Assembly: GCA_036362985.1 (NCBI GenBank)
Contig: JAYGXS010000001.1
Coordinates: 35,944,847 to 36,008,846, forward strand
DNA from: Ligula intestinalis
Taxonomy: Eukaryota > Platyhelminthes > Cestoda > Diphyllobothriidea > Diphyllobothriidae
Direction of reading: 5' to 3'
DNA length: 64,000 bases
A model generated the notes under the pieces. The model did not search any database. It was given only the letters and a program-made list of their open reading frames with translations, and had not been told where the DNA came from. A program made the translations under genes and the position numbers. This document shows, one piece after another, positions 10,239 to 22,329 of the stretch (within the stretch, counting starts at the first letter, position 1; each line of letters begins with the position of its first letter).

Positions 10239-12053
10239 CCAAAGACTGCCCGTTCCTTAATGCTTCCCATGAAGTATACAACAAAATGCATATCTATTGT
10301 AAAATTTTTGAGCCCTATGTAGTGTAACGAAACGTATGATTCTCTGTACATGGAAAGTATGCAACTAGAGGTTTTTATACCTTACACGCAAGTACAGTTA
10401 CAGGTTGGTTTTGACATAATAAGGTAATTAACAGTTGTTTATAAAATCGAAAGATGCCATTTAGTCAATTGTAAAGCCTTATTGGCTACCAAATATGTGC
10501 ACGAAAGAATACGTTTGTGTTTTTTATAAGAGGTGTCTGAATTCATAAGGATGTATAAAGTTACTTTAACATATTCATATTACTTAAGTGGTCGTTCTCT
10601 ATCGAATGCCGATTTTACAAACGGCCAAAAAACTCATTCAGTGGTCAACGTCCTCGTATGACTGAAATATGGACGATTTATGCACGAAATGTGCAGTAGT
10701 AAAACCCCATCTGGGTTACTTCTTCGAAACAAACCACCTTTTAGAACTTTGGTTAACATTTCGGGGGTAGCCCGGCTACTGCGTTTTGCATAAAAACCGG
10801 GAAATGTTTGCGCCCTGTAAGGTGACTGGCAAATGTGACGTGGAACAATTCGAAGGTAGTAGCCGCATATTGAGATGGTCTTCAGTCCTTCAATGCATTT
10901 TACCCACCTAACAAGTAAGCCAAGTCCGTTTTCGGACCAAGAGGTTCAAGCGCAATGCAGTTGACTCCCACCCATTTGCGGTATCTCATTCGTAGAGCGC
11001 ATATCCGAATCCTTCCCTGTGTATTTTCATTTAATTTTTGTGACAAAATGCATTAAAAAGGGAGTTATGGGCGTTTTTGGAGGGTTCTCAAGTCTCGGCG
11101 AACTACAACTCTTCGCTGGCAACTATGGGGTCGACTTTAAAATGCGCTGGGTCGTTGTCAACTGTTGCACCGATTGCTGATTCCGTAGCGTTCTGGTTTA
11201 ATGCAGATTTCTTATCTAAGAGTTTTTATCTGTTACAGTCATTGCTTTAATGTTTAAATTCACCTAGTCGAACATCTGTGACTAGGGAGATAAAAAAGGC
11301 ACCAACTGACGCTTCATGATGCCTGGCTGCCTTTTCAAAGCAAGTGCGGCAAATTCCGCGTCAAGCGGCCTCACATGGCATGTGCCTTCCAATTTACTAG
11401 GATATTGACAGCCTAAGTAAATTTATTCAGCAATCTAAAAAGCTCTGTGGGAGTGAAACAAATCGATTGCGTATGGCTTTCACACTGATTTCCCAGGTCT
11501 TCGTAAGTACAAAAAAATTAACTGTTCAACCGTGCTTAACAAAGGAATCTATGATTGGCCGAATCTTTCGCCGATACGCGTCCGGTTGGCATGGGCTGCG
11601 CTCGTTTACACTTGACCTTGGGACATTTGTATGTGAAACCTTAATATATATGCCTATTGATGCTTGCCTCATCGGAATCAATCGCCTATTCACGGCCTCA
11701 CAATTTTGGGTTCACGCCAACGATGCGGATGCTGGGTCAGGTAAAGTTTTTTCAGTGTGCGCATGACCACACTGGAAAGGCGGTATTGTCTTCTTATTGC
11801 TGGCTGATGTTCACATATACGGGTCAAGAGAGATTTTGCTGTTTTGCCACTATAACTGCTGTCATATCTGGCACAGGGTAAATTTTTTAGACAGAACCTT
11901 CCATTCTAATTTAATGCGAAGCTTAAACCTCACTAAAACGATTTATTTATCAGATAAATTCCCCAAAAACCAAAAGCATCATTGAGGGCATCACTTTCTT
12001 TGCATTTCAGTAGTTGTACTGTCAGTTGTTCCAACTATGCTTTGCTTTTACAG

Positions 12054-12265
12054 GATTTACGAAATACAAGCCAGCGGAAGGTGCTTCGAGACGCCTGCAG
12101 CTCTCCTCACGGCTCTATCACCAGATTTCGTCACAATGACTGGTTTCACCTTTGGCAGCTGGCTGGAGAACGTAGTGGGTCTGCGCAAACGTTTCTGCAA
12201 TGAGGTTGCACACGCTTTCGTGGCTACTAACTACTGCCAGGACCTAAATGTGCATGCATTTGTGG
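12054..12265 (+). CDS. PCYOX1: Prenylcysteine oxidase 1-like, exon 3
   Basis: Residues about 145-215. The acceptor is gcttttacag at 12053 and the first base completes a Lys codon opened by exon 2. The donor is GTGCGT at 12266, and the exon ends in phase 1. It encodes KIYEIQASGRCFETPAALL, then the FGSWLENVVGLRKRFCNEV segment, and ends DLNVHAFVG. This matches the family order of an F/YxxLLxAL block, a helix with FLNE, and a strongly conserved DINAFVGAVS-like junction that the next exon completes. Confidence 0.9.
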
Positions 12266-12429
12266 GTGCGTCTATTTTATACTGCGTAGACAACACTGCT
12301 AGTTAAGCACGCACACACATGAATGCATGCACCATGAAATCCATATGCTAATTCAATTGATGATTTTGGTTAGGGTGCATGTAGGTAGGGCTGGACACAG
12401 GAATATGAAATGCAAACATACTAACCTAC

Positions 12430-13140
12430 TTACTTGAACCGATTAGGTCCTGTTGTTTTGATGGATCGGCTTCACGGATGTCGCGGATAGCGGCGACCTG
12501 CTGGTGGCAATCGCAAGCGAGCTCTTCGCAGATGCGAGCCCACTGTTTGCTCCAGTGTTGCAAACAGCTAACTGTTATGAGGCCCAAGCGTTCTGAGTCC
12601 GACTTGATAGTGCTGAGCCATGTCTTCAGTTGACCGCTATGTTGGTATCTCCAGTTTGCATTACGAGAGGGGGTTCACGACGAATCTACAGAGGTCCGTC
12701 GATGGCTTGCGCAGGACATGACCAAACGATTGCAATCGGCGATGCTTTATGTTTGATGATAAACTTGGTAGTTTGAAATACCTGCGATATAACTCAGCAT
12801 AATAAATTTGGTCCTGCCAGGAGACTCTTAAGACGCGTCGAAGACACCAACGGTCAAAGACTTCGAGCGATTGGATGTCTACCTTTCTGACACGCCACGT
12901 TTCGCAGGCAGCTTACTACGTAAGCTGATTTTTGAGCAAGACTACAGTGGTCTGGCCAGCAGCCTAAATGCATTTCGAGCGTGAGCGATTCCTTTTCTGA
13001 TTCCTTCATAGGCCTGTGCGTTGGCTAGTATATTCGAGCCCAAATAGCGGAAGCAGCTAACTTCTTCGATGGTTTGACCGCTGATAAACAGTGGCTGTGC
13101 TGTGCTAAGATACGTAGTCAGGATCTTCGTCTTGCGGATA
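12430..13140 (-). pseudogene. RTE-type reverse transcriptase C-terminal remnant
   Basis: Too broken to give a long open frame, but readable on the minus strand. ISGQTIEEVSCFRYLGSNIL (near 13095-13036) is the thumb-region FxYLGS segment typical of RTE-like RTs. GIRKGIAHARNAFRLL follows. Further down, QLKTWLSTIKSDSERLGL (near 12630-12570) and CHQQVAAIRDIREADPS (near 12515-12455) match the conserved RTE C-terminal tail. Several stops and frameshifts lie between. It is oriented against the host gene inside intron 3. Only the 3' third of an element is present, consistent with 5' truncation. Confidence 0.75.
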
Positions 13141-13576
13141 TTAATCCATAATAACGGTTATCTTAAACTAAATTGCAGGGAGTTTAGCGCCAGAATTATT
13201 GTTAAGGTAGGGTTAGGGTTAAGTTTGGTACTCAGAATAGGTTTGGGACTCGGGACTAGGCACTCCCATAATGCAGTACAAAGCTACCTGTAGTATCTCG
13301 GGTTTCTTACTTTAATTTCTTGCCTATAAATTGCCTATATTCTTTTCTCACACGGCTGTAGGCAGAATCGATAAATTGGGCCCTAGTCATCTCGAGCACA
13401 GCGCCTGCTCAGTGGGTGATAATGCACCTGCTGAATTTTGCCTATTGTTGTCTCCAATCACGAAGATTAGATATTTAGGGTCAAATTGTCACCTAAAGTT
13501 CATGGCGTATTTTCTTTTTATCTAACTATCTCTGTTCGGTTTTTACTGAGCAGGTCACGTTATATTCTGAACTGAG

Positions 13577-13912
13577 TTAATCCAACAATCGAGGAGACAC
13601 GTACCCAAAGGGACTTATCAGTCTTCTTAGATAACCTGAAGTATCTTTGCGATGCAAATGCGACAGGTTTGAATTATCTCTTGTGAAATGTTTCACTTGA
13701 AGGATAATTTTTAGGTCTTTGTTAGAAACAACCTCCAAGTTTGTTTCTTTTCCATAAGACACGTACTCCCGCATACTTGTATTCGTAACCATTGCGATGA
13801 ATTGACAAAATAGGTTTTTAATACACACAGAGGGGTCTCGTAATGAGTGAAATATCACGATAGACCCACTTACACCTTCGGCGACTTCAAAATTCCATTG
13901 AACGCCATCCAA
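13577..13912 (-). other. Unassigned open reading frame of 111 codons
   Basis: An uninterrupted minus-strand frame with reasonable amino-acid composition and no low complexity. I recognise no domain. It lies in intron 3, beyond the RTE remnant and in the same orientation, and could be part of another decayed element. It is equally plausible as a chance frame. Confidence 0.2.
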
Positions 13913-14189
13913 TTAGCCCACAGTATCTTCTTAGTGTCTTGTAGGTGGCGGCTTGAGGAGCATTACCCCCTACAGTGAACTCAATAATTTGGTTGGGTTA
14001 GGAACCATGGATAAGGTTATGTAGGCTTTTGCATTTTAGCGTAGACGTCGATCAGTTGGCAAGCAAGTGTGGATTGAACATACACTAACCGCTAAGAAAA
14101 ACTGTGGCCGATTCGGACAGTCATATGACCTTCAAGCTAAAATGTGTTAGGCAATCAAAGCCTAATGGCACTCTGCTTGTGCGGGCTCC

Positions 14190-14395
14190 TGCGTATAAAA
14201 GCCCCGCAACTGTTCGAAATCTGTTCGATCTTCAGAAAGCCCACGCTTGAACAAGATGTTGACGGATTTCTAAAAGATGCTCTTCACGATGGTGACAGTG
14301 ACCTTCCCATAGGTTTTTTTGATGAAAAGAATCAAAGACTACAGTGGCTATGATATTATGTGGTGACATGTTCAATATTATTGTCTAATAAATAT
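14190..14395 (+). other. Possible terminal exon or retro-fragment with AATAAA
   Basis: The + strand frame reads an acidic, soluble segment (DVDGFLKDALHDGDSDLPIG) and ends at TGA 14351-14353. AATAAA stands at 14387-14392, about 35 bases after the stop, where a polyadenylation signal belongs. A possible acceptor ataaaag precedes it near 14200. The product is not recognised. It could be a nested gene's last exon, an alternative end, or chance. Confidence 0.2.
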
Positions 14396-16644
14396 ATACT
14401 GAACTTGAAACTCGATTGCGCAGACGAAATCCTTGTTTACACAGTGATAGGTATCACATCTGCATTATTTGTAAGCAATTTCTAGAGTTAAGTCGGTAAG
14501 ACGGTTGGGAGGGTTTTCTTAACTCTAAATTAATCCCTCAAATCACAAATACCGTCACCTCCCTACTGTTCATCTTTCAACCTATAGATATTCAAAAGCA
14601 AAGCGCCTAGGAAACGGGCAACCACATATTTCGGCATTCCTGTTCTTAAGTTGCCTCAATATCGAGCCAATAATCTCTCGCATAGAGGGTGACACCGTTT
14701 CTGAGACGAAATATTTGTAGCTAGTTATTTCTCGATGCTGATAGTGCGTTTGTAAAGCTTACCGAGTGTTGAACTGAACGAATATAGCGTCAAACAATTG
14801 CCATTGAAAACTCAAAACGAATTTATGTTCGCAAGACAGAGTTTTGGAGTGTGCGGTCAGCCTTGGAGATCTAACCGATAAAAATCCGCTGTTTACTATA
14901 GGAGTGAGATCGCTGTGACGAAATTTACAAATGCACTTTCCTTATCATTTTCGGCAACATGTGACACGCCTTCAGTTTCCCCAATTATTTGTCTCCAAAC
15001 TGTACTGTGGACGGATAAAAGTTTACTACCAAGTCGTTTTCAAAGATAGATCCGGCTTTTGCCGGCAATCTTGTAATCAATATGCTGTTTTTGTTATTAT
15101 TCGGTTTCACGATATCGCCTAAGGCAGCACAACCCATTTAGGGGCAAGCGCCAACCAGTCGCGTTACTTTGAACATCCTCACTTGTATTCATGATCTCGA
15201 AACAGCAATTGAACAAAGATTTTCCAGAACCTGTTACGCGTTTTTGTTAGAATTCACCTCTCCTTTTCGGAACCATAGCTTGGCCTCATCACAATATTGG
15301 CGCACAGGCCTTTAAAGGTGGCCGTTTGCTATCGGCCCTTGCTCTTGTCTCCTGCACAACCTTGTTCGTAGAGCGCTGTGACTTCCGTTTTACACAAACG
15401 ATAAACATCTACTAAAATAATACAAGTAGTACTTTTTAAAGAGCATATTTTAATATTAATGCACTAAGTCACCGTCTCAATTGTCTTGCTGCATTCAAAT
15501 TGTTAAATTGTACTTTTATCTATCCTGAAAACCGAATGATGAAAAATTATCGAAACATTTGTTACTCGGCGAAAAACATATTTTCAACTTCCAAAATCTT
15601 AGTTAAATGCCCCTGCTGCAGTGAAAACGCCAGTGCTGTTCTTATTTTACATTGTTCTGCTGTACAGGTCAGCTTTCCACCAACATATCCAGCTACCCGA
15701 GGTTCGGTTTATTCCTCGAAACTGCCTGCGCAACATCGACAATTAGACTAATAATCAGCGACAAAACCTTTATAGTCCACTAAACACGCTGATACTGCAC
15801 ATTTGTCAAGTAACCTAGTAGTGGCCCGAAGCAGAGTTCCACGTCAGAAACTAAACGTCGAGTCCTTGATTTGGTGGCATTGCTTTGAGTAGGAGGATGT
15901 GCATGGAATGTGTCCTCACCTTGGGACTCATACAATTAACAAATGATTCGTACAATTTCACTAGAACTCCGTTCACATGTCTTTGCTGAAATCTTATTCA
16001 TAAGCTTGGTATGACACCTTCCCAAGAGGCCCTTACGGCTGAAATAAATACGCACCTAGTCCGCTCTTAGCGAACATGTCGTCTTTCTGAGCGGAGCTAT
16101 GGAGATAAGAGCACATAGTCGGTACAGAGGTTATGCTATCAGTGCCCTATTTGGAACAGAAGCCGAGACATGCAACAGCATATTACCTTTGATGTCTCTT
16201 CTCCATAAGAGCACCTTTTCGATTTATAATCCCGCTATTAATTACTCCCAGCCAGCTAACTGCAGGGTGGTATAGCCAATAAGCTAGTAAGCATTACGAG
16301 ATTCCCAGTGCGTACATACGTGCCTATGCATAATGCATGCTTTGTCGCTAACATCCAATCCTAGGTCAATACTCGAGAGCCAAGTTATTTTTAGTCATAC
16401 TTTTTCTTCTTGATCGGTCCATTCAACCCATTATAAAGAAAAGTGAGAGTATGCAATATTTTGTATGACCTTCATCCTTTTTTATCGGACCCAATTAGGA
16501 AAAAATCCAGAGGAACTGCGGAGGCATTAGAATCCACAACAGCAATGGCAGGGCTCGTCGTCAGTTTGTTAGTGTACTTGAGGGAAAAATTGACTTGCGC
16601 CTTTGAACTCCCTATTTGTCACATCAAAATCTCAAAAATTATAA

Positions 16645-16868
16645 TCAATGAAAAAGCGGGTTTTCAGTCAGGAGAATGAATATCTCCGCTGATTTGAACA
16701 GCACACACACACACACACACTGTCGTACCTCAATACACGTATTTTCGTCGTGTGTATTTCCGTATTCCTCCTCCTCCTCTTCCTCCTCCTCCTCCTTTTC
16801 CTCCTCCACCTCCTGCTCTTCTTCCTCCTCCTCCTCCTCCGGTCTCAGTGTGGCCGCTGTGTGAATAA
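16645..16868. repeat. CA and TCC simple repeats
   Basis: A (CA)n run at about 16701-16720 and a TCC/TTCC-rich tract at about 16765-16842. The frames across them encode only poly-Ser or poly-Glu and are not genes. Confidence 0.9.
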
Positions 16869-17175
16869 AGTCCTTTGCAAGATGACTGCAGAAGTGGGAA
16901 GACACGCTACGACAGTGTTGTAATCGCGTCGCAGCATCGCATTTTTCGCACCTCTTACTGCAATTAATATGTGTTAAGGAGTATTCCATGGTCTGAAGAG
17001 TAATTATGGGCGGCAGTGATAACGCTAAAATTCGTTCAACGCCCTCCGGTTTTCAACTCTGTCAGGCAGCATTCGCGAACACGTTTTGTTTGCCAGCACA
17101 AGAACTAGTTAGCTTTAATCAAGCAAAGTGTCAGTTTTTTTAGTAGAATGCGAATTACGTGGTCATCTGCCAATA

Positions 17176-17419
17176 GAATTGAATATGCGAGTTCCAGGAA
17201 TCAGTTCATAAGAAGAAGGAGCGATCACTGGAACAAGAGTTTTATTCTCCTGACGTTTTGGATCCCGTCGGGAATCCTTAATCATAGGTAATCTCAGACT
17301 TTTCTAACTCTCAGACTTTTCTCAGACTCTTCTACCATTACTTATGATTAAAGATTTACACACAGAATCCGAAACGTCAGGTCAATACAACCCTTGTTCC
17401 AGTGATCGCTTCTTCCTCT

Positions 17420-17420
<1 letters not shown>
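17176..17420. repeat. Inverted pair of Penelope-like 3' tails
   Basis: The left arm (minus orientation, about 17176-17295) and right arm (plus, about 17325-17420) are inverted copies. Both contain ttatgattaa, a hairpin segment, aacgtcagg and tgttccagtgatcgct. The same tail follows the GIY-YIG gene at 54060-54150 and recurs at 42683-42825, which identifies it as the 3' region of a PLE. The arms differ enough to be old. A (TTC)n tract starts immediately right of the right arm. Confidence 0.75.
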
Positions 17421-17451
<31 letters not shown>

Positions 17452-17466
17452 TTCTTCTTCTTCTTT
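17400..17466 (+). repeat. (TTC)n microsatellite
   Basis: A run of ttc/ctt triplets directly following the right arm of the inverted PLE tails. Confidence 0.95.
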
Positions 17467-17668
17467 TTATTGAACATATGTTAGATTTATGTGTTGAATG
17501 TTCATACCGTTGACTTACACAGGCAACATTATCCTTTTAAGGTTCCCTCTTTGTTGGCTAAGAGTGCTTGGAAAGTAAATGAATCTGCTCCCTTTGGCCG
17601 ATGAGTGGCTTACTACCACATTATTAGACGGGTTTTACAGACTTGGCAGATTTAAATAAATCATTTGA

Positions 17669-17768
17669 CCCAATTGTGCAAAATTCGCGGCCTCGGTGGA
17701 AGCCTTCCCTGCTGTATGGGTTCGAATCCCACTGACGCCGCAAATTTTTCACAATCGGCTCAATTGAA
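17669..17768. repeat. Palindromic SINE A
   Basis: The left side reads antisense SINE A (aaattcgcggcctcggtgg). The right side reads sense SINE A from aagccttccctgc through gggttcgaatcc (B box) to gccgcaaatttttcacaatc. The junction is inside the tRNA-like head, so the element folds back on itself with only the middle unpaired. Confidence 0.75.
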
Positions 17769-18389
17769 TTACTAAAAAATGTATCCGCCTCTTACGACTA
17801 CATTTTCAAAACCCACTTTCCCACGGAAGTTACAGCTCTAATAAAATCATATTTGCTGAAAGAATACTCGAAGTACGCAATGCTTGGGCTTTCTTATCAT
17901 CATTATATAAATTTCCAACCAAAGACCCGACAATGTAGACGAATAGCAGACCAGGTCGGATCAATCAATTAGTTCCTAAAATTCTTTTATCTATAGGGTC
18001 ATCGATGAATATTACCTACCGAAAAGCGCTCACTGCAACCTAGCTGCTCCCACTAACATGTAAATTCATATGTTTCATGCATATCTCAAAACGATTGTTT
18101 TTTAGTCTCTAATCGTTGCAGCACGTTATGCAATTTGGAATACTTACCAGAAATGTGTATTGATTCTTCTCAGTAGCACATGACTTTTATTCCTCCTCTC
18201 AACTTGTTGATAAAAGTTCCAGAGAAATTTGATCTTAAGGTCCATGTTGCCTGTAAAACCGAGCAGTACTTTCGGCTACGCCAATATTTCTGTGGAATTA
18301 GTTATATTTTAGTAAGCACAAGCTTTTGGAGTATTTTAACGGTAGTCAAGGCCGAGGTGTCACCGCCTAAGTTCATATTGTGTGAGCCC

Positions 18390-18641
18390 TCAAGGAGGAA
18401 CAAGTGGACGAGAGCAGAAGTCTTTTAGTGTCATGGGTACAACATATTTAGGGCAACAACCGCGTGTAACACGATGCCCATCGAGATAATCAGCTTCTGT
18501 TCTAGCGTAGGCGCCTGCTGGATTGGCTAGTGACTCAGTGACTAAATATAGCTTAAAATGTAAATTATTGATTGATTGTCTGGCACGATGTGTTTGCTCG
18601 CGCGGCTGCTGCTTGTATGCTAGCCGCCTGCTAGCTGGCAC
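18390..18641 (-). other. Unassigned GC-rich open frame in intron 3
   Basis: An 83-codon minus-strand frame that is richer in GC than its surroundings. It may be part of a repeat such as an LTR, but neither ends nor relatives are visible in this window. No domain recognised. Confidence 0.15.
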
Positions 18642-18714
18642 CTAAAATGGGGTATTATGGGGAACCGATGTCGGGAACAACACTATCCTGTCCTAGTGTC
18701 AGAACGAAATCACT

Positions 18715-18900
18715 AAAAGGACAAGGGAAACTGGAATGACCATTTCTGGCTTATAAGTTGTATGGCTGGTTTATGATTGCCAATAAGCAAGAAGTGGTAA
18801 TTCCGGCTTCCCTTGTCGGTAATGTCGTCTTCTGTGGTTGCTGACGGGACTCGAGAGTGAGTTCTAAGGCACAACGGGCTAACAAGTGAGTGTTTCATCT
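18715..18900. repeat. Palindromic SINE B
   Basis: gacaagggaaactggaatga near 18720 is repeated inverted as aattccggcttcccttgtc near 18800, with ctggcttataagtt and caataagcaagaag as the inner inverted parts. The right side continues with inverted SINE B body sequence containing aacgggctaacaagtgag. Confidence 0.65.
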
Positions 18901-19071
18901 ACAATTTCATCTTATTATATTCCTATTAGACCCAGGGCAGGCTATTTTCTTCCTTTTTGAAATAGTAAAAGTCAAAAGCATCGCTACTCACAAACCACCA
19001 CATGAATGCAATGTGAGTTGAGGTGAAAATTATTCCCCTTTAAGAGGACATTTGTTTTAATCCGCATGCAG

Positions 19072-19240
19072 GCTTGGTGTCTGGCGCCGGCAGTCTCTCC
19101 ACGCTGCATTCGGTGAAGGGTGGCAACGACCAGGTTGCGAAGCATCTGTTGGACTCAGCCCTCACGGAAAATCCCCCCGGTGCCCCTTCTTCCCCCATCT
19201 TTGCTGAGGTGAAGAGTCTCGCGCCAGGAAAAAAACGACG
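19072..19240 (+). CDS. PCYOX1: Prenylcysteine oxidase 1-like, exon 4
   Basis: Residues about 216-271. The acceptor is ccgcatgcag at 19071; the first two bases complete the Gly codon of the FVG motif. The donor is GTGAGT at 19241, and the exon ends in phase 2. It encodes GLVSGAGSLSTLHSVKGGND, matching the family's AVS...LWAVEGGN segment whose Gly-Gly-Asn turn lies near the flavin. A variable KSLAPGKKRR stretch follows. It is too short to stand out as an open frame and was found from phase and family order. Confidence 0.85.
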
Positions 19241-19475
19241 GTGAGTAGTCTACTGCTTATTGCTCCCCTTTCTGGATACAAGGCAGGGCATCGTTTTTCT
19301 TCGGAGCAGCTGTTAAACAGGACTAGTCACAGTAGACGGGACACATGTAGTCAAGGACGAATACTGTGTCCACAAGGTACCCTAAATTCTGCCTTATTTA
19401 ATTTTTTTGGAAGTTCAACAAAGCTGCGTGGAAACTGAAGTTAACATAAGAGAAAACACGCAAACTCTGGGGAAT

Positions 19476-19789
19476 CGTTATGATCCGCGCCTAGTATGCG
19501 TAATTAACGCGAAATGTGAGCTTACCCGACTTTTGTTTCCAAAGCCAGGTCGGGAGAGGGCGAGAAGACACTCGGCCACGAGAAGAGCCATCTTAACAAG
19601 TGGCAAGTTGTTCTCACAAAACGGCTGTGTGTATTTATTGATCTGCTTGTTGAGAAAGTGTTGGAGACCTGGACCAATCAGATCTGAGGAGTGATCGATA
19701 ACCACGGTGCAGGTGCATGCTCTCGTTGTAGCTCACGCGGGTGAATCTCTGTACAATGACTCATCGTGGGAATAAAGGCATTCCCAACA
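19476..19789 (+). repeat. Solo LTR, family L1, copy 1
   Basis: Starts gttatgatccgcgcc and ends gcattcccaaca, like the copies at 22330-22639 and 28634-28931. The canonical first T is C here. The flanking five bases are ggaat and gggat, four of five identical, consistent with a mutated target duplication. No internal gag-pol region is present. Confidence 0.65.
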
Positions 19790-19914
19790 GGGATCAATTA
19801 ATGAGCTTAACCCCTCACTTGTGCGTCATGCAGTGTCTTAAGGTAGGCGAACTACGTATGTCTGGCTAGTAACTATGCTGTCGGAATGGTAAATAATTAA
19901 GTATAGGCAGAAGG

Positions 19915-20100
19915 TTATTACCAGCAAAGACATGGGACACTAGGAAAGCCTTTTCTGGCTCATTTGCCGTCGTCAGCTAGTGATACCTAACTCCAGTGTT
20001 GCCGCTGAAATTGGTGTCACACTCGAGTTTTTTACTCGGGTCTCTCCGGTCAGAGGCGAACGTCCTAACCATTGAGCCACTAGCTCACAGTCTTGCGAGT
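19915..20100 (-). repeat. SINE B copy 5
   Basis: Body with accagcaaagacatggga and gccgtcgtcagc. The tRNA-like head includes cctaaccattgagccacta, the minus-strand A box, near 20066-20084. Diverged in the B-box region. Confidence 0.65.
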
Positions 20101-20104
20101 ATTA

Positions 20105-20315
20105 GATATGGGATGTACGCCAGCAGATATGCGTACATCGATCTGTTGGAGGACCCCCTCGTCCGTCCATGTTGCCATTAGAGCTCTCACTCGAGCCTCC
20201 ACCGGAGGCGGCTAGGATATAACCAGAAGAACATTACCAACAAAGACATGGGACGAGACATGGACGGACGAGTCGGTCCTTTAGCAGATCGGTGTACGCG
20301 TATATGCTACTATGA
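20105..20315. repeat. Inverted repeat hairpin, ~60-bp arms
   Basis: The left arm (about 20112-20175) with gtacatcgatctgttggagg and ctcgtccgtccatgt pairs with the right arm (about 20257-20312) with catggacggacgag and gcagatcggtgtacgc. The spacer holds accaacaaagacatggga, a SINE B body segment. Arms are similar but not identical. Confidence 0.7.
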
Positions 20316-22215
20316 TTAAGTATTTGTATCCTACCTGCCCCATATGTTTACCCAGGTTAATAATTTATATATGTACGACCTCTATTAAGCGTTCCAATGT
20401 GGTCAAAGCGAAGACTCCGTGAAACGATTACTCCTAATCGAAAATTATTGTCATTTTTTTCCCTAGCAGGTTGTCCCTTCCGTTAAGTAATTATTTTTGC
20501 TCAAAATATTTCAAATGATTCTCGATTTTCCTGGGTGATCCTTTTTTCCGGGCATATATAGCTTTCCTTCATAGTTTAAAGCGTTACCGGACCTGTTTTC
20601 CTGCCCAGAGAATTACAGTATTCCGCAGTTATGCCTGCTTCATGACTGGCTTTCGTCCTCTTTGATAGGTTTTAGCCCAACAGAACAATAGCATCCAGTC
20701 TGGGGCTTCTCGTGTAAAAATAAACCTATCCTTTACAGAAGACTTGCAGCTTTTAAGTCATGGTCCATTATTAAACCATTCTCCCACTCTTCCATCTTTT
20801 TGACCGCAAAGGAAAATGTTTTGGCGGATACTGTGATACACAGTAGATGGCTTATACAATCAGTCGGACTGTTTTTCGAATCATAGTTTTTAATCCCGTC
20901 TCGCTGCAACCAGGATGACCCTTCTTTTTAATATGCTTTTTTCTGCCCTCACAAAAGGATTTATGCCGCTTTTTAAACATCAGCATTCGTAATTGTTAAT
21001 AAATAATTTGCTCGTAGTTTTCGCTTTAAACCTCTTATCCTGCAGCTTTTTGATTTCCTTAAAAAATAAATGGCAAAAGTAGCTTATGTAGGCCCACTCA
21101 CATACCCCTGGTCTCGGAATTTGTCCTGGAAAAACGGTGGTTACAGAGTTTTGGGGGGTGGAGAAATAGGATGTGCAGAGAAGAAAATTTTTTAGAAGTA
21201 AGTGTAAAGTGAAAAAAAATGTAGTCGAAGTTGCTTCACGGAGCCGCTGGGAGTAAGTTGTTCCGCATGTAAATTGAAGGCGCGCACCGCGCACCATACT
21301 AATATAACGCCAGAACGTTAAGTTAGACCTTGGATAAGTTGAAGTAGACGACCTTCTAACCACTATTTCCATTTTTCGGGAAGTTCAAGAAACCTGCAAT
21401 TTCATAATCGGGTTTTTCCGCAATAAGTTGAACGATAAATCAGATTAGGAAAATCTAAGGATATAAATCAATAACATTTCTAAATATAGTAAAATAAAAA
21501 TGCATTTAGCATTTATTAAAGTATATTCCATTGGGTGTCCTAGATCCCCACCCAAAAAACACTATAACCCCCGTTTTCGTAGGAATCAGTAGTAGGGATT
21601 AATTATTGGACCTACATATGCTACTGTTTCCAAAATTAATGTTTGCACTGTGTGCAGATGAGTATATTCGAAATCTATAAGCGCAGACCGACATTTGAAC
21701 CGGAGTTCATCAACCATTGTAAGATAACCGAGTAAATTCATAAGAACAGGGAGACAGTAGTATGACTTAGCGAATTATTGATCATACTGGCAGTAAGATC
21801 GAACCTCAAACATCTTTCTCATCTTAGTATCGATGTTAATGGCATTAATGCATATCAGTCTAAATCTTGTTTTTAGACATTATTTATCAGTAGGCATCAG
21901 TTATATGCACAAATGAAAAGCATCTAGTTTGTGGCTCAAGAGTTGGCAACAATATTTTGAATCAATACAAAGATGTCATTAGTTTTTATGTGCTTACATA
22001 AAGTACATACAAATGCAATTACTTCCCATTCGCTGCACAGTAGAATTGAGTTGCGACTTTCTACAAGTTGATTGAACTCCATGATAATTAACCTTCAGAT
22101 GCATAGCGCCACGCCGGAGAGCGTGTCTCGTAAACAACGGACCTCTCGAGTCATGAGGGAAATTAAACATTATGCATTCGTTAGCAGGGAGGAGGAGGAG
22201 GGTTGATTCATTTTA

Positions 22216-22329
22216 ATAATTCATTTGAACCTGTTGTGAAAAACTCGGCAGCCTCGGTGGGATTCGAACCCACACCGGCAAGGAAAGGATTAAGTACAGC
22301 CAAAGCTCTAGCCAACTGAGGTGCGAATC
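22216..22329 (-). repeat. SINE A copy 2, left part (split by LTR)
   Basis: The minus-strand tRNA-like head is visible as cggtgggattcgaacccac (B box) and agctctagccaactgag (A box). The copy is cut at 22329 by a solo LTR and appears to continue after 22640 with gagatcgaaacttaatcact. That resembles the gccgtgagtttaatcacact segment of other SINE A copies. Confidence 0.8.

Larger units (their letters stand above)
9012..12053 (+). other. PCYOX1-like intron 2
   Basis: About 3.0 kb, GTGAGT to TTTTACAG. Its first kilobase holds several SINE B pieces (9123-9274, 9306-9480, 9820-10062, 10084-10238), two of them as inverted pairs. From 10240 to 12050 nothing is recognised; short frames near 11467-11985 have no recognisable domain. 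Confidence 0.75.
12266..19071 (+). other. PCYOX1-like intron 3
   Basis: About 6.8 kb, GTGCGT to GCATGCAG. It contains a decayed RTE-type remnant (12430-13140), simple repeats near 16700-16840 and 17400-17466, an inverted pair of PLE tails (17176-17420), a palindromic SINE A (17669-17768) and a palindromic SINE B (18715-18900). Stretches 13270-16690 and 17770-18380 hold no recognised element apart from the two unassigned frames listed separately. Confidence 0.75.

Noticed and set aside
16645..16989. 114-codon minus-strand frame with a poly-Glu stretch
   Set aside because: The Glu run is the TCC microsatellite read in reverse; flanks are not protein-like.
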